Origin: JASHVB01 sp049522565
GTDB lineage: Bacteria > Pseudomonadota > Alphaproteobacteria > Acetobacterales > Acetobacteraceae
Assembly (NCBI GenBank): GCA_049522565.1
Contig: JBEKNT010000017.1
Span: 1 to 34,821 of the forward strand
Reading direction: 5' to 3'
Length of the DNA stretch: 34,821 bases
Shown here: positions 15,563-23,016 of the stretch, piece by piece
How positions within the stretch are numbered: position 1 is the stretch's first letter
Layout of the letters: every line of letters begins with the position of its first letter
Made by a program: the position numbers and the translations under genes
The notes under the pieces: generated by a model
Database searches by the model: none
Seen by the model: the letters and a program-made list of their open reading frames with translations, nothing else
Told to the model about the DNA's origin: nothing

Positions 15563-16216
15563 ATGTCGGTCACCACAATCGGCGACGCCGCCGTATCACC
15601 GCGCCAGCCACCCGTGCCGCGCGGATTGATCCATACCCTGGACACCACCTCATTCAACGCCGCCTGCGCCGCCCTGATGCACCAGGTGCTGGAGAGCTTC
15701 CGCCCGCACCTGCTGGTGGGAATTCGCACCGGCGGCCTGGTGGTCGCGGAAGCCATGGCACGCGCCGCTGCCGACCCTGTTGCCGTGATGCCGCTGACTT
15801 GCCGGCGGGCCGCTACCGGCGTGAAGGCGCGCTTCAAGCTGCTGCCGACCATCCTCGCCGCGCTGCCCCGCCCTGCCGTGGATGGGCTGCGCTGGCTGGA
15901 ACACCGCCTGCTGACAGCCCGACGCCGCACCCAGGCCAAGGTGCAGCACATCGACCGGACCGAAGCCGAGGCGATCGGCCAGCGCCTTGCACAAGCCTCC
16001 GGCGCGCAGCGCGTGCTCGTGGTGGACGACGCGGTGGACAGCGGCGTCACGCTCGCGACGGTGTTGCGCCTGCTGCGCGAGAGCAGCCCGCCGGATACGC
16101 AATTCCGTTCTGCCGTCGTGACGGTTACCTTGGCGCAGCCGTTGGCCGAACCGGATTTCGTGCTGTACCGCGGCGTGCTGTGCCGCTTTCCGTGGTCGTT
16201 CGATGCCGCAGGTTGA
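15563..16216 (+). CDS. Phosphoribosyltransferase-fold protein
   Basis: A 217-residue type I PRTase. The PRPP-binding loop is VLVVDDAVDSGVTL (151-164), with the two adjacent aspartates typical of the family. The PPi loop region is LLVGIRTGGLVVAEAM (50-65). A long insertion with RFKLLPTILAALPRP sits between them, and no purine or pyrimidine hood motif is recognised. Its reading frame overlaps the HAD gene by 14 bases, so both are made together. Such PRTase-HAD pairs occur in uncharacterised nucleotide-like biosynthetic islands; the substrate is unknown. Confidence 0.83.
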   Translation: MSVTTIGDAAVSPRQPPVPRGLIHTLDTTSFNAACAALMHQVLESFRPHLLVGIRTGGLVVAEAMARAAADPVAVMPLTCRRAATGVKARFKLLPTILAALPRPAVDGLRWLEHRLLTARRRTQAKVQHIDRTEAEAIGQRLAQASGAQRVLVVDDAVDSGVTLATVLRLLRESSPPDTQFRSAVVTVTLAQPLAEPDFVLYRGVLCRFPWSFDAAG

Positions 16217-16985
16217 ACCGGTCCTGATCTTCGACCTCGACGGGACGATCATCCGCCGCAACAGCTTCCCGATCTGGGCGACGACGATGCTCGGCCTGCG
16301 CAACCACCGCCTGACATTGCGCCAACGGGTGACGCTATCACTCGCGGTGCAGCGCCTGCTGCTGGCGCGCAAACTGCGCCGCCTCGACCACGACAGCCTG
16401 CTGCGCCAGTTGCAGGGCCTGTGGCGTGCGGCAGCCGCGCTGCCGAACGTAACGATTGCCGAGCATTTGCAGACGCGGCTTGTGCGCCTGGTGCGCCCCA
16501 ATCTCGTGCCGATCCTGCGCCTGGTCGCCGACAGCGCGATGGACGGTGTCCTGGCCACCGCCGCGGCCGGGGATTACGCGATTCCGCTGGGACGCACGCT
16601 GGGCTTTTCCACCATCATCGCCACCACGGTGGAACGTCGGCCGGAGGAGCCGCACAATTCCGGCACGCACAAGCGCGACCGCGTCCTGGCGCTGCTGCGC
16701 GACCGTGGCTGGTCGGAACGGCCGCGCATCTTCTTCACCGATCATCCGGACGATCTGCCGCTGATGCAGGAAAGCCAGGCGGTGTGCTGGTTCGGCAGCG
16801 ATCGCCGCCTGCGGGAAGCGACGGCCGCCGCGCCCGGCGTGCGCTTCCTGCCCTGCCGTGCGATGCGTCCCAACGAACTGAGCGCCACGATCGCCCATCT
16901 TGGCCAGAGCCTCGCCAGTGCTCAGCTCGCCAAGATGCCCTGGCTGTTTCCCGTCACGCGCCCGCGCGCCAGAACCGTGTCGTAG
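16203..16985 (+). CDS. HAD-family phosphatase (SerB/HAD-IB like)
   Basis: A 260-residue haloacid dehalogenase-fold hydrolase. Motif I is FDLDGTI with nucleophile Asp11 and acid Asp13. Motif II lies in VLATAAAGDYA, motif III Lys in GTHKRDRVLAL, and motif IV is FTDHPDDLPL. The mainly helical cap between motifs I and II (RLTLRQRVTLSLAVQRLLLA) fits the subclass I cap of phosphoserine-phosphatase-like enzymes. The ATG at 16203 lies inside the end of the PRTase gene. The last 64 bases overlap, on the opposite strand, the end of the GT4 gene, an unusually long convergent overlap. Confidence 0.85.
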   Translation: MPQVEPVLIFDLDGTIIRRNSFPIWATTMLGLRNHRLTLRQRVTLSLAVQRLLLARKLRRLDHDSLLRQLQGLWRAAAALPNVTIAEHLQTRLVRLVRPNLVPILRLVADSAMDGVLATAAAGDYAIPLGRTLGFSTIIATTVERRPEEPHNSGTHKRDRVLALLRDRGWSERPRIFFTDHPDDLPLMQESQAVCWFGSDRRLREATAAAPGVRFLPCRAMRPNELSATIAHLGQSLASAQLAKMPWLFPVTRPRARTVS

Positions 16986-18184
16986 ATCGCCAGCAGGCCG
17001 CGCACGTGGTGCTGCGCGTCCGGCGGATCGGCCCAGAACCGCGCATAGGCGGCCGCACCGGCCGCCGCAACGCGCGCATCGTCCTGTGCGCCGTACATGC
17101 ACCGCGCGAGATCGTCCACGTCGCCGCTGCGAAAACCCCAACCGGTGACGCCATCCACCACGCGCTCCGCCGCGGCGCAAACGTCGCTGACGATCGCCGG
17201 CACGCCGCGCGCCGCCGCCTCCTCCACGACAAGGCCGAAGGTCTCGTACCAGCGGCTGGGAAACACCAGGCAGCGCGCCTCGCCCAGCGTCTGCGATACG
17301 CCGGCGCTGTCCAGCCAGCCGGTGACCGTCGCGCCGTTCGCCTGCATCGCGGCACGCAGCGGTCCGTCGCCGGCGAACACGATCGGCACGCCCGCCTGTT
17401 GCGCCGCTGCCGCCGCCAGCGTCACGCCCTTCTCCGCATCCAGCCGACCCAGCACCAGCAGCGCGCGATTGTTCGCCACATCCACCGGCGCGCGGCGCGG
17501 CACGTCGATAATGTTCGATAGCGGATAAAGTTGCGAACCAGGCGACAGATACGGCAGCAACAGCTCGGCCGAGCGGTATGACAACGCGATGAAGTCGCGC
17601 ACGCTGTCGGGAAACCGTGCATAGTGACGCTGCGCAACGCCGCGGACGACCCGATAGGACTTGTGCAGCGGATGCCGCTTGTCGCAATTGGTCAGCATGC
17701 AGGATGTGGACAACGCGCGACGCTGGCACGGCTCTTGCCGCCGGTAGTCGTAGAACGCACCGTTGGGGCAGGCCGCGAAGAAATCATGCAGCGTGCAGAC
17801 CGTGGCGATGCCGGCAAGCCGTGCCGCCAGCGCGGGGCTGGTGCTGAGCGCCTTGGTATAGCCGTGCAGATGCACGACGGTGCGGGACGGGTCATGCCGC
17901 GCCAGCAGCGAACGCATCGCGGCAAAAGCCGGGCTGTTCCAGGCAGAGCGTAACGCGGCGCCGGGATGCCGCCACACCTCGAGCAGTTCCGGTTGGCCGA
18001 GCGACAGCACGCGCACGCCGGCGTCGGTGAGTGCCTCGCACGGCGCACCGACCGCGGCCAGGAAGGTGACGTCCACGCCGGCACCCTGCAACGCGACCGC
18101 CTCGTCGATCGCCACCTTGCTGGCGCCGCCCTGCACATAGCAGAAGTCGTTCAGGATGATGGCAGCTTCAGCGGTGGCTGCCAT
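16922..18184 (-). CDS. Glycosyltransferase family 4 (EPS biosynthesis)
   Basis: A 420-residue GT-B enzyme. The N-terminal domain opens IILNDFCYVQGGASKVAID, the acceptor-side loop of GT4 proteins, with VVHLHGYTKALS and CTLHDFFAACPNGAFYDYRR further on. A Cys cluster follows (CQRRALSTSCMLTNCDKRH). The C-terminal donor domain has ALLVLGRLDAEKGVTL, VFAGDGPLRAAM and FPSRWYETFGLVVEEAAARG with the E(x7)E signature. The ATG at 18184 shares one base with the acyltransferase stop (TGATG). It is the last gene of the polymerase/acyltransferase/GT operon and should add one sugar of the EPS repeat unit. Confidence 0.9.
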   Translation of the reverse strand: MAATAEAAIILNDFCYVQGGASKVAIDEAVALQGAGVDVTFLAAVGAPCEALTDAGVRVLSLGQPELLEVWRHPGAALRSAWNSPAFAAMRSLLARHDPSRTVVHLHGYTKALSTSPALAARLAGIATVCTLHDFFAACPNGAFYDYRRQEPCQRRALSTSCMLTNCDKRHPLHKSYRVVRGVAQRHYARFPDSVRDFIALSYRSAELLLPYLSPGSQLYPLSNIIDVPRRAPVDVANNRALLVLGRLDAEKGVTLAAAAAQQAGVPIVFAGDGPLRAAMQANGATVTGWLDSAGVSQTLGEARCLVFPSRWYETFGLVVEEAAARGVPAIVSDVCAAAERVVDGVTGWGFRSGDVDDLARCMYGAQDDARVAAAGAAAYARFWADPPDAQHHVRGLLAIYDTVLARGRVTGNSQGILAS

Positions 18185-19218
18185 CAAGCGACGCCGGGCG
18201 CGGTGACCGCACGGCGCGGGCGCAGCCGCACCGACAGCCGGCGGCCAAACTCGTTGCCGGGGCGTTCCACCAGGTGTTCCGCGGCGAACGATACCGCCAA
18301 CACGGCGGCAACCACCGCCGCCAGGTACAGCGGCTCGTCGCGGAAAAGTCCAAGCAGCAGCATGGTCTGGATCAATGGGCCATGCACCAGGTAGACGCTG
18401 TACGACATGTCGGTGCGCATGGGCAGCACTGGCGTGCCCAGCGCAAAGCAGAACACGAACGCGCCGACCAGCAGCGGACGGATGCCCGGCGGGATCGGGT
18501 GGATCCAGGTCCAGGCGGTCAGGAACAACACGGCGACAATCGGGAAAACCCAGGACGGGATGCGGAAATCCCTGGCATAAAGGTACAACGCCATGCCGAC
18601 GACGAAGAACTGCAACTGCCCCGGAAGCTGCTTGGCATAGCGATCGTCGCCGAGATGCAACGCGACGACGTTGTACGCCACCGAGGCCAGGAAGATCAGC
18701 ACCAGAACCTTGTATCCCCATCGCCTGGTTGCGACAAAGATCAGCGGAACGATCAGGTAGAAGCCGAGCTCGATTTTCAAGGTCCACAGGCTGGGATTGA
18801 TCCCCGGCACGCGCAGGCCGGACAACACGCCGCCGATATCATATTGCAGAAAATTGGCGAAGGTGAGGTTGACCGCGAGATAGCGCAGCGTCGCGTGCGG
18901 CTCGCTGAACGGTCCGCCCGGCAGCAACGCAAGCATGATGCCGGCCTGAATCAGCACGATGCAGGCGTACATCGGATACAGCCGAAAGAACCGGCGCACG
19001 TAGAACGACCACAAACCGTGCGTGCGGGCGTAGCTCAGTGCGATCAGGAAGCCGCTGACCACGAAGAAACAATCCACCGCCGCGTCCGCCAGGTTGAACG
19101 GAAAGCGCGGGTATTGCGTGCCGGACAACAGCTTGAAATGCCCCAGCACCACCGCAAGCGACAGCAGCAGACGCAGCAGCGTGAAGTTGTTGGTCTCGTC
19201 TTCTGCCCGAATTTTCAT
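18184..19218 (-). CDS. Acyltransferase family 3 (O-acetyl transferase-like), EPS modification
   Basis: A 344-residue membrane protein with about ten helices. The family-3 active-site histidine is in LSLAVVLGHFKLLSG. The next block, DAAVDCFFVVSGFLIALSYA, and the Arg-rich SFYVRRFFRLYPMY are the standard landmarks of OafA/ExoZ-like proteins. DMSYSVYLVHGPL near the C-terminus is the usual final histidine region. It probably acetylates a sugar of the EPS. The start at 19218 overlaps the polymerase stop (ATGA). A longer upstream reading is not needed. Confidence 0.91.
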   Translation of the reverse strand: MKIRAEDETNNFTLLRLLLSLAVVLGHFKLLSGTQYPRFPFNLADAAVDCFFVVSGFLIALSYARTHGLWSFYVRRFFRLYPMYACIVLIQAGIMLALLPGGPFSEPHATLRYLAVNLTFANFLQYDIGGVLSGLRVPGINPSLWTLKIELGFYLIVPLIFVATRRWGYKVLVLIFLASVAYNVVALHLGDDRYAKQLPGQLQFFVVGMALYLYARDFRIPSWVFPIVAVLFLTAWTWIHPIPPGIRPLLVGAFVFCFALGTPVLPMRTDMSYSVYLVHGPLIQTMLLLGLFRDEPLYLAAVVAAVLAVSFAAEHLVERPGNEFGRRLSVRLRPRRAVTAPGVA

Positions 19219-20522
19219 GACTGCTCCATCGCATGCGCGGGCCGCTTGGGGTTGTAGGTGAGTGCCGGCCCGCCATAGCGGATCGGGGCGCCCCGGAACG
19301 GGTTGGCCCAGGGTTTGGCGCCGACCATCTGCCGCAACATCCACAGCATCCCGACGGACGCGCCAAAGTAGAGTTGCGAGACCTGGTCCTCGAGCATCGA
19401 CAATGCCACGCCATAGCCGAGGTTGAACACCAGGATGGCCAATGGCGTGATCGCCACCACGCGCGTGTCCGGCGGTTGACGCAACCCCTGCCAGACCGCC
19501 CAGCCGAGATAGAACAGGCTCAATACCCCAAAATTGGCATAGATGAAGATGAACAGATTGTCGGACGGATTGAAGAAATCCTGCGCATAGAATCGCTGCG
19601 CGCCACCGATTCCGCCGAGTCCGACCCCGAACGGAAACAGGTTGTTGTCGCTGATCCACCGCCACGCATCCGGCCAGGTATCCGTGATCCGCATGGCGAA
19701 CGAGGCGAAGCTGAACACGCCGCCGTTATCGGCCACCAGCAGTCCGGAGGTGAAGATCGGCAGCGTCACGTCCAGCACGGCGAAACCCACGGCCGCCCAG
19801 CACAGCAGCCGGTAGCGCATGATGCCCGGAGCGGCGAGGATCAGCGTCACCACGCCGATGGCCAGGACGGCGCCCTTCTGCGTGGTCAGGAACACCGCAC
19901 CGCAGGTGGCAAACAGCATCAGCATCCGCAGTATGTAGCTGGGCATCCGCAGAGCGATGATCAGCGCCACGGTGGGCAGCAGCATGGCCGCGGAGATCGA
20001 GCTGCGGGTGAAGCCGGCGGCACGCTTGGCGAAACCGTCCGTGATGTCCCAATTGCGCGAGACATCGACGCTGATGCCGCCGATATGGGTCTCGATGCCC
20101 ATCCAGGGGAAGGTGAGGAAGAACTTGTCCAGCACGACACCGAAAACCGAGATCGCCCACACCAGCCCGAGCAGCAGGACCACCTTTCGGCTGGGCAGGA
20201 TCAGGGCGCGAGCGGCGACGAAGCCGAACAACACGTTCACCAGCAGCTTGGCGCCATAGATTGCGGGCAGGGTGGTATGGAAATTCAACGTGCCGATAAG
20301 GCCGTGCAACGCGACGATGATGCCGAACACCAGGAAAGCGGGGTGCACACGGGTGCGGAAAGCCTGTGCCGCCAGCAGCAGCAACAACGGTCCGATGATC
20401 AACCCGTCACGCAGCAGGATGACGCTGTCCGCGCCGATGCTGTACAGGCCGTAGCGGATGACCCCCTCGAAGGCATACAGCAGCAGGTACGCGACCGCGC
20501 ACAACGTGAACAGACCTTGCAT
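19215..20522 (-). CDS. O-antigen ligase/polymerase-like membrane protein (Wzy-like)
   Basis: A 435-residue protein with about ten to twelve helices. A large loop follows the middle helices, with the segment WRWISDNNLFPFGVGLGGIG followed by SDNLFIFIYANFGVL, typical of the Wzy_C/O-antigen ligase region. KGAVLAIGVVTLILA and FTRSSISAAMLLPTVALI resemble the TM5-TM7 core. I chose ATG at 20522 because GCAGGAGCAGTA gives an excellent ribosome site; a TTG at 20606 is poorer. It should polymerise lipid-linked EPS repeat units in the periplasm. A -24/-12-like element (20570-20584) sits 48 bases upstream. Confidence 0.85.
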   Translation of the reverse strand: MQGLFTLCAVAYLLLYAFEGVIRYGLYSIGADSVILLRDGLIIGPLLLLLAAQAFRTRVHPAFLVFGIIVALHGLIGTLNFHTTLPAIYGAKLLVNVLFGFVAARALILPSRKVVLLLGLVWAISVFGVVLDKFFLTFPWMGIETHIGGISVDVSRNWDITDGFAKRAAGFTRSSISAAMLLPTVALIIALRMPSYILRMLMLFATCGAVFLTTQKGAVLAIGVVTLILAAPGIMRYRLLCWAAVGFAVLDVTLPIFTSGLLVADNGGVFSFASFAMRITDTWPDAWRWISDNNLFPFGVGLGGIGGAQRFYAQDFFNPSDNLFIFIYANFGVLSLFYLGWAVWQGLRQPPDTRVVAITPLAILVFNLGYGVALSMLEDQVSQLYFGASVGMLWMLRQMVGAKPWANPFRGAPIRYGGPALTYNPKRPAHAMEQS

Positions 20523-20569
20523 TACTGCTCCTGCGCCCCTTGCCAGCCCCTCAAGTGGGGAGAGTCTCA

Positions 20570-20584
20570 GCACAAGGCGGGCCA
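20570..20584 (-). promoter_or_regulatory. Probable sigma-54 promoter for the Wzy-acyltransferase-GT4 operon
   Basis: On the minus strand, TGGCCC-GCCTT-GTGC followed by T matches TGGCAC-N5-TTGC at eight of ten positions, with GG and GC ten bases apart. Transcription would begin near 20558, about 36 bases before the polymerase ATG. It is divergent from the stronger element at 20645-20659, 60 bases away. Confidence 0.5.
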
Positions 20585-20644
20585 AAGCTTGGCGGGGCGA
20601 GATCAAACATAGATGACTTGTGATCGCACCGCCGCGTCCTGATC

Positions 20645-20659
20645 TGGCATTGTTGTTGC
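20645..20659 (+). promoter_or_regulatory. Sigma-54 (-24/-12) promoter for the double-cysteine-module protein
   Basis: TGGCAT-TGTTG-TTGC matches TGGCAC-N5-TTGC at nine of ten fixed bases, with the correct ten-base GG-GC spacing. Transcription should begin near 20671, about 22 bases before the ATG at 20693, leaving just enough leader for the AGAGG ribosome site. Confidence 0.78.
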
Positions 20660-20692
20660 GTCGGCCGCGCCGGCAGGACAGAGGTGAACAGC

Positions 20693-21076
20693 ATGCGACT
20701 GCGAGCGATCCCGCGCACGGCCGGCCTCGGCTGGACGATCATTCTGGCTGGTACTGCTGGCCCGGCGCTGGCGGCGCCATTCTGCATCGAAAGCCAGGCC
20801 CTGCCGCCGCAATGCAACTACTACGACGCGGCCGAGTGCCAGAACGATGCTGCGCGCCAGGGCGGCGTATGCTCTGCCAACGCCCAGGAACTCACGCTGC
20901 AACCCGGCATCGGGCAGTACTGCCTGGCGACCTCGTACGGGGCTTCGTTCTGCGTCTATCCGGACCGCGCAAGCTGCATGGTGGAGGCGGCACGCCAGCA
21001 CGGCGCCTGCACGGTCGCGCCGAATGTCGCCCCGGGCAAGTCGCCAGATCCATACTCGGCGGTCGGCGGGCTTTAG
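20693..21076 (+). CDS. Secreted tandem DUF3551-like cysteine-module protein
   Basis: A 127-residue protein with a signal peptide (ILAGTAGPALAA, cleavage near residue 28). The mature part has two modules with identical spacing, C-x9-C-x7-C-x10-C: C31, C41, C49, C60 and C77, C87, C95, C106. The second to fourth cysteines of each (CNYYDAAECQNDAARQGGVC in the first) follow the spacing of alphaproteobacterial DUF3551 proteins, which normally have one module. The start ATG at 20693 fits AGAGG upstream; GTG nine bases earlier is less likely. Four disulfides are expected in the periplasm. Expression from a sigma-54 promoter inside the EPS locus suggests an EPS-related role; none is known. Confidence 0.85.
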   Translation: MRLRAIPRTAGLGWTIILAGTAGPALAAPFCIESQALPPQCNYYDAAECQNDAARQGGVCSANAQELTLQPGIGQYCLATSYGASFCVYPDRASCMVEAARQHGACTVAPNVAPGKSPDPYSAVGGL

Positions 21077-21147
21077 CACGCCGACGCAAACCCCCACACC
21101 CATCCGGACAAGGCTAGCCGGTGCCAGGCCGTCGTTGAACGGCGGTG

Positions 21148-23016
21148 CTACGATCCGGCGCCAGACTGCAACAGCGGCACCACCCGGCCAAAACCGCGCG
21201 CCGCGTAGTCGCTGGCCGGGATCGCGCGATGCGCCGACGCATCGTCGAGATAGATACGGTAGCGGCTCGCGGCGCTGAACGATTCCTCGAGAAACGCCGC
21301 CTGCAGCGAACCGCCGCGGTTACGCAATGCGGGCACGTCGGGGTTCGCATCGTGCACGATATACAGCAGCCCGCCGAGGATCGTGCTCTGCGCGCCCGAG
21401 TGATTGTCGACCACCGTGCAGTCGCCTTCGGTCTTGATGCCCAGCACCACCAGCGGACTGCCATCGTTGACGATGCGGCTACCGCCGCCCTCGCTGTCGA
21501 ACTGCCGCGCATAAACCGGCGCCGGGCCGGCAATATGCATCGTTCCGCAGCACACGTCCTCGATGAACGCCCGGCCGCCACCGGGACCGCGCTGCAACAG
21601 CGACGTACCGGCGGTGACGATGTCACGCAACACCAGGTCACGCGCAGCGGTTTGCTGCACCGCGAGCTGGTCGCCCAGATTGGTCATGTCGAACACCACG
21701 CGCTCGATCGTCAGCGGCGGCCCCGGCTGATCGACGCGCAGCATGCCGGTGTCACGCGCGAACGCCGGATTGCGTTCCGGCTTGACCGTGATGCTGGCAT
21801 TGAACCCGATGATGCGATGAACGGTGGGCGGAACGCTCAGCCCATCGGTGATGGTATAGCGGCCATAGGGCAGGTAGATGGTCGAGGCCCCGCTTGCCAT
21901 GGCGCGACGCAGGGCCTCGGTGATGTCGGGCTCGCCGGCTGACGGGGTGGCAAAGCCCATGGCATTCACCCAGGCGGCGGGCGGATCGTCCGGTGGCGCC
22001 GGCGCGTCCGGCAGCGACAGCGGCGGCAGCGGTGTCGCCTGGAAGGTCGCCCCCTGGAACACGCCGTGCAGCACGGCATTGCTCGGCGACACACGCACAT
22101 CGTCCGCCAGAATGGCACCGCGATTAACGATCGGCCCGCCGGCTGCACGTCCGGTCAGTTGCGCATGCGCGAGCACCACCAGTCCGCCGGGCGCCGTGTT
22201 GGCGAGTGCTTCGCCTGGCGTATCGATCGTCAGGTCGGCGGCCGAGACGGCGTTGGAGGCGTTCTCCAGGCCAATCCGCTGCTGCCCCGTGAGCGTGACA
22301 TGGTCGAGCGTGATACCGTACTCGGTGTTGGCGACGGCGATGCCGGTGGCAAACCCTTGCACCGTCACGTGCTGCACCAGCGCCGGCCCGATCCATTTGC
22401 GCTGCATGGCAATGCCGGTTGCACCGCTGCCGTCGGGCGCGCGCACCGTAACGTTGCGAATCGCGCCGATGTTGTTGGCCAGGTAGTCGATGCCGATCGC
22501 GCCGCGGTTACCGGTGCCGACATCGATCGTCAGGTTCTCGACGAAGTTCTCGTAGGCGTCGTTGCCCTCGCCTTTATGGGTGTAGTCCTTGCCGCCGCTG
22601 GTGGGCGACCCGTCCAGTAGTTTTGCCGTGGTCATGATCACGCCGCGCGGCGCGCGCGGATCGCCGAAGCCCACGGCATTGTCGCGCAGCCGGATCACCG
22701 TGTGCGACAATGACGCCCCCCACAGGCTCATGCCGGACGCAAACTCGCCGTTAGCGTAATGATGAGTCAGGGTATCGGAAACCAGATACGTTCCAGCCGG
22801 CAGATAGACGATACGGGTGCGCCAGAAATTCGGCCCCGCGTCCGCCCCCGCCGCGTCGATCGCCGCAATCAGGGCCTTGGTGTCGTCGGTGACGCCGTCG
22901 CCTTTGGCGCCGAAGTCGCGCACGTTCAGGACGCCGGCATTGGCGGGCAGCGGTTGCGCCGCGGCCAGCCCGGGAAACGCCCCCAAGAGCAACAGACAGT
23001 ACAGCAGGATTCTCAT
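21148..23016 (-). CDS. Exported right-handed beta-helix protein, pectate lyase-3-like (EPS lyase/hydrolase candidate)
   Basis: A 622-residue protein with signal peptide MRILLYCLLLLGAFPGLAAA. The first beta-helix begins NVRDFGAKGDGVTDDTKAL and RIVYLPAGTYLVSDTL, the hallmark of Pectate_lyase_3/GH28-like domains. A second related start (about residues 390-440) reads DITEALRRAMASGASTIYLP and GRYTITDGLSVP, so the protein has two helical units. Its ATG overlaps the GT4 stop (ATGA). Proteins like this in EPS operons often trim or modify the polymer during export. The substrate and catalytic residues cannot be fixed from sequence alone. Confidence 0.85.
   Translation of the reverse strand: MRILLYCLLLLGAFPGLAAAQPLPANAGVLNVRDFGAKGDGVTDDTKALIAAIDAAGADAGPNFWRTRIVYLPAGTYLVSDTLTHHYANGEFASGMSLWGASLSHTVIRLRDNAVGFGDPRAPRGVIMTTAKLLDGSPTSGGKDYTHKGEGNDAYENFVENLTIDVGTGNRGAIGIDYLANNIGAIRNVTVRAPDGSGATGIAMQRKWIGPALVQHVTVQGFATGIAVANTEYGITLDHVTLTGQQRIGLENASNAVSAADLTIDTPGEALANTAPGGLVVLAHAQLTGRAAGGPIVNRGAILADDVRVSPSNAVLHGVFQGATFQATPLPPLSLPDAPAPPDDPPAAWVNAMGFATPSAGEPDITEALRRAMASGASTIYLPYGRYTITDGLSVPPTVHRIIGFNASITVKPERNPAFARDTGMLRVDQPGPPLTIERVVFDMTNLGDQLAVQQTAARDLVLRDIVTAGTSLLQRGPGGGRAFIEDVCCGTMHIAGPAPVYARQFDSEGGGSRIVNDGSPLVVLGIKTEGDCTVVDNHSGAQSTILGGLLYIVHDANPDVPALRNRGGSLQAAFLEESFSAASRYRIYLDDASAHRAIPASDYAARGFGRVVPLLQSGAGS

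Noticed and set aside
16922..18787. A single 621-codon minus-strand frame suggesting a fusion upstream of the GT4.
   Set aside because: The first 201 codons are an out-of-frame reading of the acyltransferase gene. The ATG at 18184 coupled to the acyltransferase stop is the better start.
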